Source: Melastoma dodecandrum (Eukaryota > Streptophyta > Magnoliopsida > Myrtales > Melastomataceae). Taken from it: a stretch of 64,000 nucleotides of DNA. The DNA is taken from the NCBI GenBank assembly GCA_029817715.1, contig JARUPY010000164.1, positions 810,001 to 874,000 of the forward strand, read 5' to 3'. Of this stretch, positions 34,215 to 45,707 are shown one piece after another. Every line of letters starts with the position of its first letter. Positions within the stretch are counted from its first letter, which is position 1. Made by a program: the position numbers and the translations under genes. The notes under the pieces are model-generated. The model saw only the letters and a list, made by a program, of their open reading frames with translations, searched no databases and was not told the origin of the DNA.

Positions 34215-36309
34215 CTGCAGAGTTTTTAGAAAAAGAGGTGTTTGCAAGTGCTCTAGAGAGAGAGTCAGCTATTATGTTGTGGTCGGACTTAATGTATTCG
34301 ACCTCGTATTTATAATAGCTTAATTGTTCCTGCAACCTTAAGAGTCTAGTTTGCCTAGCTTCCTTAAGGTTCAGACTCATAAACCTTTTTACATAGGTCG
34401 AGTCAGAGCGCACTAAAAATTCTTTCGGTGCCAAAAAGATGTAAAAGGCCTTTATTCCTTTTTTTAAGGCCAATACCTCCTTTTCATGTATCGGCTATCT
34501 TAGTTCATACCCCTTGAAACTTCCCGACCAGTATTTGCACACCGGTTCTGGTTTTCGTCCTCTAATTTTGAGGACTGCTCCCCAAAATTCTTCAGAAGCA
34601 TCAACTTCCAAGACTAACTCATCCTTGTCAGAAGATAGAGCAAGTTGTGGGAAATTTTTCACCTTTGCTTTAATCCTTCTAATGGATTGAGTGTCTTCAT
34701 CTTCCCATATCCAAGTATTTGTAGAAGAGGTTTTCTTCGAAATCATACTTAAGTCTCTGGAAAGATCTTTCACAAACTTTCTCGCATAGTTAGCGCATCC
34801 ACAAAATCTCTGGACTTGCTTTCTATCCTCAAGTCTGTCAGGGAAATTAACTATTTTCTCAGCAATATGATTTTGCAGTTTAATTTTTCCCTGCTCAATC
34901 TCCATGCCTAGAAAATTAACTGATTCCCTAAACCATTCTATCTTTTTCTCTGATAGAATCATGCCCTCCTGTCGGAAGACATCAGTCACCTTATCAAGGT
35001 GTCTCATGTGGTCGTCCTCAGTCTGACTGTAGACTAACACATCGTCAATATAGACCGCACAAAATTTTCGGACCTGCTTGAAAGCATTATCCATTTTGCG
35101 CTGAAATACGCCTGGAGCATTTTTCAGACCGAACGGCATAACCAGCCATTCAAACATTCCTTGCGGAGCATTGAAGGCAGTTAGAGGAACCGACTCTTCC
35201 TCCATCTTGACTTGCCAGTATCCACTTTTCAAGTCAAATTTAGAGAAGAACTTTGGTTGGCTCAGACTTACCCTATCAATTAAATCTCCCGCAGTGGGAA
35301 TCTTATAGCCATCATCTTTTGTAGCTTTGTTAAGCTGACGATAATCTATAACCATTCGTGCTTTCCCTCGCACCTGCTCGGCATGATTAATAACCATAAA
35401 GGCAGGACTAGAATGTGGACTGTAACTGTCCCTAATCAAGCCTTTTCCAAGCAACTCAGGAATTTGTTTGTCAAACTCCTCAACCATCTCAGCCGTATAC
35501 GTTATGTTTCTGGCTCTTATAATTGTTCCGGGATCTTTCAACTCTAATCTAGCTTTTAGGCCATTTCGAGTCCATAACTTTAGTGGATCTTTACTAAAAT
35601 TATCGGCTAGTTTTATTAGGAACTTATCCCATTTCGTTCCTATTAACTTAACAGCCATGCACACTTCTTGTTTTGGAAACAAGTCGTCATACCAGTTAGA
35701 ACTCCTGGTATTCGTTGGAGAAAACAGAGTTTGTTCCCATGACTCGTTCTCATCCAACCGTATATCACCACGTTGAGCTCGCACTCTAAAAGCTCTTTCA
35801 CATGGGATATCACCACAGTATTCCGTCCGTTTTACCGGATAAAAGCCAAATTTTAACCGCAGTCTAGGCTCTTGTAGAATACTTATCTTTATACCACCGA
35901 TGGAAACATCGTTTTCATTCTGCACAAAAGGAAGGTTTTCCTTCTGACCCTTCAAAAAGGCGTTACCAATAATGATGTCGGCCTCTAGTAAAGGATGTGC
36001 AAGAATCTCTTTAATGATGAACTTTTGTCCACCAATAAAGACAGGCACATTGCTTGTCTTATGGCCTACCACTGTGGCCATACCATCGACGTTAACCATG
36101 TGGATGGGTTTCTGCAGTGGTTTCCACCACTCATCTGGTAGAGCATTGAGTCTTGCACATGTTATGCTACACCCAGTGTCTATCAAAGTATCTAGAGAAT
36201 ATTCATAGTATCCAGGAAATTTGAAAGTTAGAGCTACATATGTGCTCAAGTCTTCCTTCCTAACACTAAACCCAATATTATCAAGTACTATCTGGGATGG
36301 TTCTATCAT
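34141..36309 (-). pseudogene. pararetrovirus protease, reverse transcriptase and RNase H
   Basis: Retropepsin comes first, with LDTLIDTGCSITCARL near 36190-36140. Reverse transcriptase follows, with VIDYRQLNKATKDDGYKIP near 35350-35300, the palm motif FDLKSGYWQVKM near 35220, and the catalytic AVYIDDVLVYSQ at about 35060-35025. The RNase H part continues after a TAG at 34495-34497: FLVRSDSTYVKRFM and DHNIIADSLSRAL keep the expected Asp residues. The natural end is TAA at 34141. No integrase follows, as expected for Caulimoviridae. Apart from the single internal TAG at 34495 and the upstream TAG at 36364, the frame is open for over 2 kb, so the integration is not ancient or decay has been slow. 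Confidence 0.92.
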
Positions 36310-36363
36310 CCTCCAGATATCGTCTATTGATATAGACCTTTGCTCGGCTATTTGCTCAATAAC

Positions 36364-36804
36364 CTAACAAACTTCAGGAATCTTAGATAAAGAGTTTTCC
36401 ATACTGGTAACTCTTAACATCCGTATAGACTCCTCTCTCGTTTGGTCTACAGGGTCTTCATAGACTGGTAATGATACCTGTCTATACCCTACGATTCTAC
36501 CCGTATGTTGCGACGGGGCTCTCGAATCAACAGACCTTCGAGACATTTCTTCTATTAGTGGTGGAGCAGATGCTTCTGCTGGTCGGGACACAATTATGAC
36601 CTCTCCCACATCACTAGCTCTAGAAGAAACTTCAGAGAGCGTATTTGCTCTTGGCTCTCTTAGGAGTGGCATCCTCATAGGCAGATGCCTATCAGCTCTA
36701 AAACTGTCTCTAGATGGTTCACCCAACATTAAAGTAATTTCGTTACCTCTTTGTCGGATATTGGCCGCACTAATCGGCCTAGAGCTACTACTAGGTTCAG
36801 TCAT
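36364..36804 (-). pseudogene. pararetrovirus polyprotein linker
   Basis: A 146-codon segment between the movement-protein-like domain and protease. It is in the same frame as both, bounded by TAG at 36808 and TAG at 36364. It is Ser/Arg/Pro-rich without a recognised domain. Both TAGs sit in the context TAGGTTAT. Confidence 0.6.
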
Positions 36805-36807
36805 AAC

Positions 36808-38169
36808 CTAGTTTCTTGGCCAGGTTAACTCCAATGGGTTTACCTCCCGCCTGTGAAACAGTTGGTAGTTATTATGACCTTCTTCGAACAACTCAGTAAG
36901 TCTTGAGATGTTCCTCACACCAGGACTAGTGGTATTTACCAATCGGTAAATTACTCTAGTGTGATACGCCAAAAACTTGGCCTGGGAATTCATTCTATCC
37001 ATATTCATTGATTTGATTCTCAAGGTCAATGAATTTCCCAAACAGCGATCGTTTAGGGCCATCATGAAATTTGTATGGACCTGGAACCATACAGGGCCGT
37101 GTGCTAGGTTGGCCTGTATTCCTGATATCAGCTGATCTCTAAACTCTCGCCATCGTTTATCGATCACAGCTGCTACCACAGGACTATCCGCCGGAAGATG
37201 GAATAGCGGGATAAGTCCTACTTGGATCAACCCAATGTGTATATAATTATATACACCTCTCGCACGTTGCATGGTTTCCCTAATGCGTTGTACGTTGAGT
37301 AATGGGATATCCAACGTCTCAAGCTCCGTATTTGTAACTTGAGCCGCTGCCTCTGTTTGTGAAATGTCTATTATCGATCTAAAATTGAATCTCGATATGT
37401 TATAGACCTCCCTCATATTAACATTAGGCAACCTCCATTCCAGAACTGACTGGGATGGATCTTCATACTGGTGGGTTTCCTCCAGTACCTGATTAGATGC
37501 TTCCAACGGAACCATCTCGTCACCATCTCCGTTTTGCTCTGCTCTCATCATAAACAGATGCATTTTCCAGAGATCAGAGTCATCGTCTGAGTCTGTATCA
37601 TAATCTGACACTATCTCATAAATCGACTCTACTTCCGAGTCTAAGTCGAAAATCTCCTGCTCATCGATTGGTTCATAAGCAAAGACTTCTTCCTCATGAC
37701 TCCTGTCATCTAGGAAGACCATCTGGAGTCTTTCTCTCCTTTGGTTCTTCTTCGCACAACTATCCGCTTTGTGGTCTTTTGAACCACAAAACCAGCAGCA
37801 ATTGCAACTGCTCAAAGGTTTCCCTTTAGGATATTTAGGCTCTCTGCCATGCTTTCTTTTGAAGGCATCGATCCTATCTTTATCCTTCAGGTTATCTCTT
37901 CTCCTCACAAACCTCCTTGGTTTGTAAGCAGGACCTCCTTTTTGCTTACGCTGGAAGTCCTTCTTGGGCCAAACTTTCTTTTTGTTGTACCCAACAAACT
38001 TCCTCTTCTGAGGAAAGTTTCTTCTCTTCAAAGAGTCTCCTGGAGTACTGCGAGTATCGCATCCATACCTCTTAGGCACATACTCAATTTGAGAACAACA
38101 GCTCTTGTTCAGGTAAGGTAGCTTCTTAGCCGCCTCTTTAACCTGGAGCTCAGTACATGCTTTACGCAT
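36808..38169 (-). pseudogene. pararetrovirus coat-protein zinc knuckle plus movement-protein-like domain
   Basis: This 453-codon frame starts with a basic region (KRRNFPQKRKFVGYNKKKV) and then a CCHC knuckle CWFCGSKDHKADSC at about 37760-37800, as in Caulimoviridae coat proteins. An acidic stretch (DYDTDSDDDSD) follows. The second half, about 37430-36810, contains YNYIHIGLIQVGLIPLFHLP and FRDQLISGIQANLAHGPVWF, which resemble the 30K-type movement protein of the family. The order coat protein then movement protein is unusual, because most described genera have the movement protein first. The frame ends at a TAG (36808-36810) and continues in the same frame two codons later. Confidence 0.7.
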
Positions 38170-38386
38170 TGCGTACTTTACCGCCTGAATCTTACCTCCG
38201 AGTCCAGAGACAATCTTTTCCTCACTCAGAAGTAATTCATAGGCCTTTTGCGCAACTTCCGGCCAAGGTTCTAGAAGTTTTGCAAAAAAAGGTTCCTAAT
38301 ATGAACTGTTGTGATACTACATCCAGATTGTAGTAATACTTCTGGAATTCACACATGTAGCTATCAAACCAGCACATATCATAGAT

Positions 38387-39325
38387 CTATAGTTTAACTA
38401 GAGCTGTCAACGACTGCACTTTTTCCACAGTTTCAGTGGATAATGAAAAACCACAGAACTCACGTTTTAGGGCATCAGCTATTATTGCTAATACTCCATC
38501 AACCGTCAGCGCCTGATCTATCTTTTCCTTAATGTCTGTGTGCGCCACTAAGGTTTTCCAATACTTCTGCGTTGTACCCATAAGGGCTGCCACACATAAT
38601 TCGTAGACTGCTCCAGGAGGTACTCCTCCTACAGATGCCGTCATCCGAATAAGTGATAACCACTCATCTATCTTTTCAGATACGTGCTTCTCACAGTCAA
38701 TGTCCAGAAAAGCACCAGGGGTAATTATCGGCTTTAAAATATTATCCCTTGGGACAAACTCTTGTTTAGTCCGATGAGGATAATCAGGCCTGTAAATTTC
38801 CCTCTTCGCAGTTACCAGTTCGTTAAACGTTCTGTTGTCTAAATGAACTGGAGTATCTTCTACCAGACCTAAGGCTTTCCTTAAGTCTTTTGCCAACTCC
38901 CCACTTTGGGAATTCAAGTTTGCACTTCGCCTTTGTGAGTCTAAAATGTAAGGAGCCACTAACTCCTTATACATCTCATCCACACTCTTGCCTTGATTCT
39001 GTTTGGAATTTCTTCCTCCCAGATTCAATCTTTCGACTGGTTTTCCCGTAGTACTTTTCAGTCCAGAGGTCGCCTCGGCTTCAGGCCTTTTTAAACCTCT
39101 TTCTCTTTCCAGAGCATTTAACATTGTGTTTACAATGGAGCCTACTTCCTTTGCCATTTGGTTTCGGCTTTCTAGACTTTCATTGCTCCCCTGAATGGTT
39201 TGCTGAGTTAAAATATCATTTATACTCTTGCTAACTCCAAAAGGAGACAATCTAGCTTCTGGAACGAACTCCAAACGCGATGCAGTCCCAGAAGGATTTC
39301 CTGAGGATTTTCCTTCTCCAGCCAT
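38387..39325 (-). pseudogene. pararetrovirus coat-protein N-terminal part
   Basis: A 312-codon frame begins with ATG at 39325 (MAGEGKSSGNPSGTAS) after a short leader. It ends at a TAG at 38387-38389, after which the same frame stays open for about 100 bp before a frameshift near an A7 run at 38284-38290. The start was chosen because it is the first ATG after a stop-rich leader. The segment PGAVYELCVAALMGTTQKYW and the hydrophobic pattern fit capsid sequence, and the zinc knuckle in the next frame supports this. Coat protein is the best reading but rests on position and on the knuckle rather than on a diagnostic motif. Confidence 0.6.
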
Positions 39326-39514
39326 TCAGAAAATCTTATTTTGGAACTTTGATGGATATTTTCGAAACTGTGTCAAAGTTTAGGATACAGAGAGATATTT
39401 TATAAACCTTAGGGTAGATTGGAAAAATTTTGTAACTTTGGGATATCTTTGATAAAGTGCCCCTTCATAAAAACTTGAGTTCAAGAAAATTTACGGTTCT
39501 GCATCAATGTTTTG

Positions 39515-41101
39515 TGTTGGTATTATTTTGATGATGAGCCATATAAAAGTATGACCTTCTGCGAGACAAAAGAATGGAATACATTGCAGAAGCCATTACC
39601 TTCTGTTAGGAAATATTTTTATTAAATATTTTTATTCAATCACGAAAATTAAAAGAAATATTCTTTGGAATTATTCTTAGTGATTAAGATATTCAATCTG
39701 ATCAATTTCGTTAATAAATAATTTTAGGAATTAATTTATTTCCTAATTATCTTTTTTTAAACCTTCTATAAGGTTATCCCTTATTCATTAAATATTATTT
39801 ATTGGATAATTATACACCTCATATGTTCACATTCACTGAATCATGTCATGGATTGGACAAAATGTAATTTGGAAATAAATTTTAAATTATTTCCAAATAC
39901 AAAAGGTTGCTGACGTGTCCAGCCGGAATCTTCTGTATATACATTATTCAAAGAAACTTCATTAATTCATATTTTAATTGGTTTAATTTGAATCCCAACT
40001 AATATTGGTTCGGAGTGACATATTTGGAAATAATTTACTAATTATTTATTTGTTGTCTTTTATGTGAAGATGCTAGTTTTGTCAAGTTTCACCTTCTATG
40101 TTAAGCCTAGAATTTTTGTATGCAATATAGAAGTCAGTCCCTCTCACTGTAACAACGAAAAACGAAAAAGAGAGTATAGAATACATATAAATACTAAGAG
40201 AGTCTTACGAGTTCGATTTTTAGTATTCTTAAATGTTGTTAGCCACAAACGGAAGGAACTGTTACTATACAAGGTTGTAGCGTTAGTGAACCTTTTAGGA
40301 GAGTGACATGGGGAACACGAGGGACTCTTGATTGGAGGCTATAGGAAACATTGGTGCAGGCGTGCGGCTGGAGGCTGACGTGGCCAACGTGTAGTGGGCC
40401 GGAGAGAAGAGCAAATACCCTAGGAGCACAAAAGGTGAGCGACTGGCCAGCTTTTGTTACATTATGTATGTGCAGGAACCCAGGACAGAGACTGATGTAA
40501 GTCTGCATGGGGCTTGCTGTGGGCGGCTTGTTGCGTGCTTGCATAGGGCTTGCTATGTGCTTGCGTGGGGTGTGCCGTGTAGTCGCTATCTCGAGGAGGT
40601 CGCGCAGATCGTATGGAGCCGCCAGAGGGAAAATCCATTATTGGATAGGGATTGTTGTCTGTTTGCGTAGGGTTTGCCACGTGCTCGCATGGGGCTGCCA
40701 CGAAGTCGTTGTCCCGAGGGGATTGTGCAACGAAAGCCTCAGTGAGGAACTGTGCAGGCGAGGACACCACCTGAGGAAAACGTCCAAACATTTTGTTAGC
40801 CACGTTTACACATGCAACGAGCTAATCGTGCATCACATTCTGTAATCGCTACCACGTTTTGTTTTAGTGATAACCATTCAAATCTTGGGCGAGAGTTGAC
40901 GTAGGCAAAGATTGCCAAACCAATTTAAATATCCTTGTGTCATACGAATAATTTGGGATATGTTCCGCAGCTTCTGTTTCAAAGAAGCTGTTTGCAAGGT
41001 TCTATTTTATAGATGATTTCTTCAGTTGCGGGATTTGTCGAAAATGAATTAAAAATCCTTAATTAGACTTTAACACTAATTCACCCCCTCCTAGTGTAAC
41101 A
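39515..41101 (+). repeat. SIRE-type copia solo LTR with intact target duplication
   Basis: The LTR runs TGTTGGTATTATTTTGATG...CCTAGTGTAACA, 1587 bp, flanked by TTTTG at 39510-39514 and 41102-41106. It has no internal region. The ends match the LTRs at 49362-51269 and 52591-54564. It sits in the leader side of the pararetrovirus, so it inserted after the virus integrated and later lost its interior by LTR recombination. Confidence 0.92.
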
Positions 41102-41106
41102 TTTTG

Positions 41107-42919
41107 CTACTGCACGAACCTATCACGACCATAACTGACAATACAGATCAAGTTTCGACTACTTCCACATGGTTTATTACACCAACAAGGCATATGCAAT
41201 ATTACACGGTGTTGAATGTGGCAACTAATCGTTGAACTACATTAAACATTCGTATGTTGTTTATATATTATCTATAAAACGGTTCTGTATTGATAAATTA
41301 ATGATAAGTAGATTATTGTCCGGGTCTAATCCTCTAAAATAATGTGTTGGCTTTCCGGCCTTGGAATAGAAAAAATTATAAAGGGGACTTCGACCCCTTG
41401 AACGGGTCAACCGTCTCGATTTAGAAGCTCAATGAGGACTTATGGAGCAAGTGGTTAAGTAAAGGAAAATTCTATATTGATGCCGGCAACGAGGGGATTG
41501 TCGTATACGTCCGCTCAGGGGGAACTCACGGGATGAAGAGTTAATCCACTCAAATAAGACTTTGGCCGGTGCTTTTCGTTTTTTTTTTTATTTCGTGAGC
41601 ATGGGGGCCATGACTGAATTTTCTTACCTAATCAATTAATATTTGACAGTATCGAACACGTTTTTGCAGTCGTCGTCGTTGTCCGGTTGCTTTTACTTGA
41701 CCAAGAGCCATGAAAAAGCACGTCAACAAGGGATTGGTTGGAATGGTGATGGGTCGTCCGCAACATGTTGGCTTCTTGACAACGGCGAACCCCCCTCTAC
41801 TGAACGTGGAACAAGTGTCATGTTGGCTAGGGAATTCTTTAATTCGACAACCTCTCTCTCACTGAGTTGGTTATTTTAAGGTTAAAACAAAAGCTCCCAT
41901 GGTAAATCGTCATTTTGGGCCTCGAAGGCTGGAGCGCCGATGGTGGGCTTGCATCGAGGAGAGTCATTATCATCTCTGCAATAGATGGAGTTTTGAATAT
42001 GAGTACTACATCGAAGAATGTAGTCGAAGCACTCAAGATCGAAACTATGATTAGAGCTTTTCGAAGAGAAATGTCCTGGCTGTATCAAAGAAGATGAAGA
42101 TTGTTCTAGTAGAGTCATTGAAGATATAATAATCTATAATTAGTTTTAGTAGAATAAACACGTATTTAATGTGTTCAGGACGACGGTTACTTGGGTTATC
42201 GCCTATAAATAAGTCATTCTCAGTCAATTGTACATACAACACAATCACTCATTGATCCCAAAGGGCTGCTTGATTGTTGTCTGCTTGTAAAGTGTTCATG
42301 TGAAGTTTCTGTAATGGCTGTAAGTGTTCAACTTTTGTGTTCTCGGTTTCTTTGTCTTTAATTTGTTCTTTTACGTTATTGGTGACCGCATTTCTTCAAC
42401 GCTTTAGTCCCTGATATATTGCGACGTTCACGCAAATTGCGTTTAAGGAGAAAAGGTAAAATTAATCACATTCACAACGATCACCATAGACTTTCCAAGA
42501 AGCGCGCTTGGGTCAACTAATATTGTCCGAAGTTTCATAAAATAGTTGTTCTTAAAAATAAACGACTCGTTTTTTTTAAACAATTATTTTTTATGCTTAA
42601 TTTAACATTGAAACCAAACGTACAAACAAGAATATTAACATTAAATCGCTTGAGAAATTGGAAGGGCCACTCCAATGAATTATTTGTCTAAAGCAATGAC
42701 TATTCCGAAGTCATTATATCTAAACTAAAAATTACTAAAAGATTCAAACGCATGAATTGGCCGAATGAAAGTAATGAAAGACTTTTGGGGAAGACCAAGT
42801 CAATTCAGTCAATCTAAGAAAGGAAGAAAGACAAATAAAAGTCATCGACTTGGAAATTGGGTGCGATGCTTCCCCCAATTATTTCTTAAAATAATAAAAG
42901 AATTTTTATCGGCTAGGCT
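41107..42919. other. intergenic, no gene recognised
   Basis: 41107-41200 may be displaced pararetrovirus leader: its GATCAAGTTTCGACTACTTCC resembles 30897-30920. A promoter-like GCCTATAAATAAG at about 42199 and GGCTGTAAGTGT at 42317 suggest a decayed LTR. Open stretches at 41643-41879 and 41915-42097 carry no known domain. Confidence 0.4.
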
Positions 42920-42927
42920 TATAAATC
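42920..42927 (+). promoter_or_regulatory. TATA box of the AAA ATPase gene
   Basis: TATAAATC lies 72 bp upstream of the start codon, after GGCTAGGCT. The short leader that follows is CT- and CA-rich. Confidence 0.6.
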
Positions 42928-42998
42928 GCCACTTTACCCTCCCCGTGATCAATTCATAAACAAACTAGGCTCAATTTCATAAACAACCACCAAGTGAT

Positions 42999-44604
42999 AT
43001 GGCAGCCAATTCCCCAGACTCCAAGAATATGGTCGCCACTGTGAAAGCCGTTGCCTCTGCTGCTGCCTCAATCACCGCCTCTGTAATGCTCGCCCGTTCC
43101 ATGGCCCAGAACATCCTCCCCCCAGGTTTCGAGCACTTCATCTTCTCCGGGATCAGGAACTTCTTCTCCCGCCTCTCCAACGAGCTCACCTTGGTGATTG
43201 AGGAGTACGATGGCCTCGTCTGCAACGAGCTTTTCGAGTCCGCCCAGATTTACCTCGCCTCGAGGGACTCCTCGTCCTGTTCCCCCACCCAGAGGCGCCT
43301 TCGCGTGACCAAGCCTGGGAAGGAGAAGAACATTATCGTTACCATGGACAACAGCGCAGACATACCAGATGAGTACCGGGGGATCAAGCTGAAATGGTAC
43401 CTGGGAACTAGGAGGATTGAGTCAGGGTATCAGAGGCATGGTGATATGAGCTCGAGCCTCCACTACGAGATCCGCTTCTTCGAGCTCAGCTTCAACAAGA
43501 AGGACAAGCTCGCCGTTCTTGACGGGTACCTTCCCTACATAATAAACGAAGCGAGGTCCAAGAAACAGGAGAAGAAGACGCTCAAACTGTTTACCCCAAA
43601 TTTTGACCGTGTCTACCCCTCACGGTTGTCGGACGCCTGGACACCCGTCAACCTTGACCATCCGGCCACATTTGAAACCTTGGCGATGGAAGCTCAACTC
43701 AAGGACCAAATTTTGGATGATCTGAGGAGGTTTGTGAGGAGGAAGGACTACTACAGGAGGGTTGGCAAGGCGTGGAAAAGAGGATACCTGTTATACGGAC
43801 CGCCCGGGACTGGGAAATCGAGCTTAGTGGCCGCCATGGCAAATTACTTGAACTTCGATGTGTATGACCTCGAGTTGACGACAGTGAGGTCAAATTCCGA
43901 CCTCAGGAGGTTACTGGTCGGGACGGCAAACCGTTCGATATTGGTGGTGGAGGACATCGACTGTACCATTGAGTTCAAGAATCGGTTGAGCAAGAAGGTT
44001 CAAGTCGACCCATCAGGATTCGTCCAAGAGAAACAACAGGTCAACATTTTTGCAAATTCCTAATTCAACGATGAATTCGTATGCGACATTTATTTTCTAG
44101 TACTTTGCATCCTGATGATAAAAAAATTATTTATCAAAATAGGTGACCTTATCTGGGTTCCTAAACTTCATCGACGGGATATGGTCGAGCTGTGGGGATG
44201 AACGGATCATAGTGTTCACAACCAACCACAAGGAAAAGCTGGACCCTGCGCTTTTGAGACCAGGGAGAATGGATGTACACGTCCACATGTCATATTGTAC
44301 GCCCTGTGGGTTCAGGCTTCTGGCTGCCAATTACTTGGGAATAGAACGACACAGTCTGTTTAAACGTATAGAGGAGGCGATTGTTGAGGCGAGGGTGACG
44401 CCAGCAGAGGTGGCGGAACAGCTGATTAAGCATGACGAGGCGGACGAGGCTCTGGAGTACATGATGGCGTTCCTTGGGATGAAGAAGAAAGAAAACGAAG
44501 AGAAGGAGCTGGCAGAAGCCAAAGAAGGAAATGAGAAGGTTGAAGTCATCGGGGATGAAAGGGGAGTCGATTCTGTGATTGACGAGGGTGAAGGCAAAAA
44601 CTGA
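42999..44604 (+). CDS. AAA-type ATPase, BCS1-like (HSR4/OM66 family)
   Basis: Two exons, 42999-44039 and 44143-44604, joined over a 103-bp GT-AG intron with phase 0 (GAG AAA CAA CAG, then GTG ACC), give 500 residues, the usual length of this plant family. A hydrophobic N-terminus at residues 12-38 fits a membrane anchor. The plant AAA-associated N domain follows (ARSMAQNILPPGFEHFIF to about 140). The AAA module has Walker A GPPGTGKSS at about residue 267, Walker B ILVVEDIDCT at about 314, and in exon 2 the NHKEKLDPALLRPGRMD box with the arginine finger. The C-terminus is Glu/Lys-rich. Relatives sit in the mitochondrial outer membrane or ER and respond to stress and pathogens. No lesion is visible. 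It lies inside the proposed inversion. Confidence 0.95.
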
Positions 44605-44689
44605 ATTGATTTAATTAATATCGTACTTGGGCTACAAATAATGGTCGGTTTGTGGGGGGGAGGGAAGAACGGGAGTACTACGTATCGCG
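44605..44689 (+). other. 3' flank of the AAA ATPase gene
   Basis: Short AT-rich 3' UTR-like sequence after the TGA. No clear polyadenylation signal can be singled out. Confidence 0.4.
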
Positions 44690-45114
44690 TTACATGTCCA
44701 CACCGTCCCCACAGTGCGTACCGTCCCTTTGTGCGAACCGTCCCTTTGACTATCCTTATTCACATCAACTAGGCTGGCATGAACATGGCGTTGAGTTGTA
44801 ATACTATGAATTTGTATGGATTCATATATATGAACAATGTACTAGTACATGTACCGTACAGTACTAGTTAGTACATTATACATATATACAATGTTAATAA
44901 TTATAAATGTACTAATCAGTATAAAAATTTTACTGTTAATGTTAGTACAATGTACTAACTAGTACTAGTACATGCACAGTACCGGTTAGTACATTATACT
45001 AACGAAAATTTAATAAAATTATAGTAATTACAAACCGTACTAATTTGGTTAGTAAAATGTACTAAAAATTGACAAAATTTAGTACATTGCGCGGGACGTC
45101 CCGCGGGACGTGAT
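44690..45114. repeat. GTAC/CTAGTAC-rich palindromic repeat, MITE-like
   Basis: It opens with repeated GTGCGTACCGTCCCTTT and GTGCGAACCGTCCCTTT. It continues with many TAGTAC/GTACTA palindromes (for example TGTACTAGTACATGTAC at about 44837). It ends TTTAGTACATTGCGCGGGACGTCCCGCGGGACGT. CCGTCCC at the left and GGGACG at the right suggest terminal inverted repeats. The array at 48360-48715 is related in layout and in its right end. Confidence 0.55.
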
Positions 45115-45230
45115 TTCTTCACATATCTTAATTAACACTGGATGCTGCTACAAGATGAGCCTTTGAAGGCTTACTCATAAACTGAGATAACACTTGCACA
45201 ACAAAGTTTATATCAGGCCCTGTTGACATG
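45115..45230 (-). pseudogene. copia reverse transcriptase, right part of a split gene
   Basis: The minus strand reads GPDINFVVQVLSQFMSKPSK and AHLVAASSV. This is the stretch that normally follows the LIYLxxTRP segment, where the RT at 13488-14211 breaks off. The shared GGCCC target duplication (45226-45230) confirms that both parts come from one copia element interrupted by the Tat element. Confidence 0.85.
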
Positions 45231-45704
45231 ATGGACTATCTTGGGCCCACTCTCTGACAAAACCCACAATAGGACGCTGCGCCCGCGTGAGACAAGATGC
45301 AGCGCTCACACCAGGCCTAAAATCTGCACACGACTAATTAGTGACCCCGGGAGCAGTGGGAGTCTACGGCCCACGTCTGCGTAGGTCACACGTCTCAAAG
45401 GATGGATTATCTCCGAAGTCAGTGGAGTCGACCACCCACGTCCGCATGAGTGGCACGTCTTAGAGGACAGTTTGTTGACTCCGAGAACCACGGGGGTGGT
45501 TTAGATTAGAGGATTTTCAGAGGTCGTAATAGACCAGGTATAAAAGGGAGGAGACCTTCCCTTGGAAAAAACACGATCAAATCAGCCAACAAAAGCTTTA
45601 TTTGCTCGTCACCTCTTAGTTGTTAGGATTTTCCGACCTGGGCGAAACTCTTAAAGTTTCATTGGTATTCACTACCACCGTCAGAGTGAGTAACCGTAGC
45701 TCTG
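45231..45704 (+). repeat. Tat 5' LTR, 5' part, displaced
   Basis: It starts TGTTGACATGATGGACTATC and ends CCGTAGCTCTG, matching the minus strand of 15333 down to about 14848. A TATA box, GGTATAAAAGGGA, is at about 45537-45549. No polypurine tract precedes it, so it is the outer end of a 5' LTR. Its broken end abuts the broken end of 18614-19206 to within one base when both are laid on the complete LTR at 14212-15333. Confidence 0.88.
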
Positions 45705-45707
45705 TCC

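Larger units (their letters stand above)
30880..39514 (-). mobile_element. endogenous pararetrovirus (Caulimoviridae), nearly complete
   Basis: In viral sense (right to left): a leader, then a coat-protein ORF with zinc knuckle, a movement-protein-like domain, a linker, retropepsin, reverse transcriptase, RNase H, then a second large ORF with two zinc knuckles. An intergenic region with a TATA box (31584-31591) and a tRNA-Met primer site (31086-31097) follows. The total of about 8.6 kb fits a full Caulimoviridae genome. The absence of integrase and of LTRs separates it from the retrotransposons around it. Coding breaks are few: four in-frame TAG, one TGA and one frameshift. A solo LTR at 39515 interrupts the leader, and viral leader-like sequence may continue beyond 41106. 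I cannot assign the genus. Confidence 0.88.
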
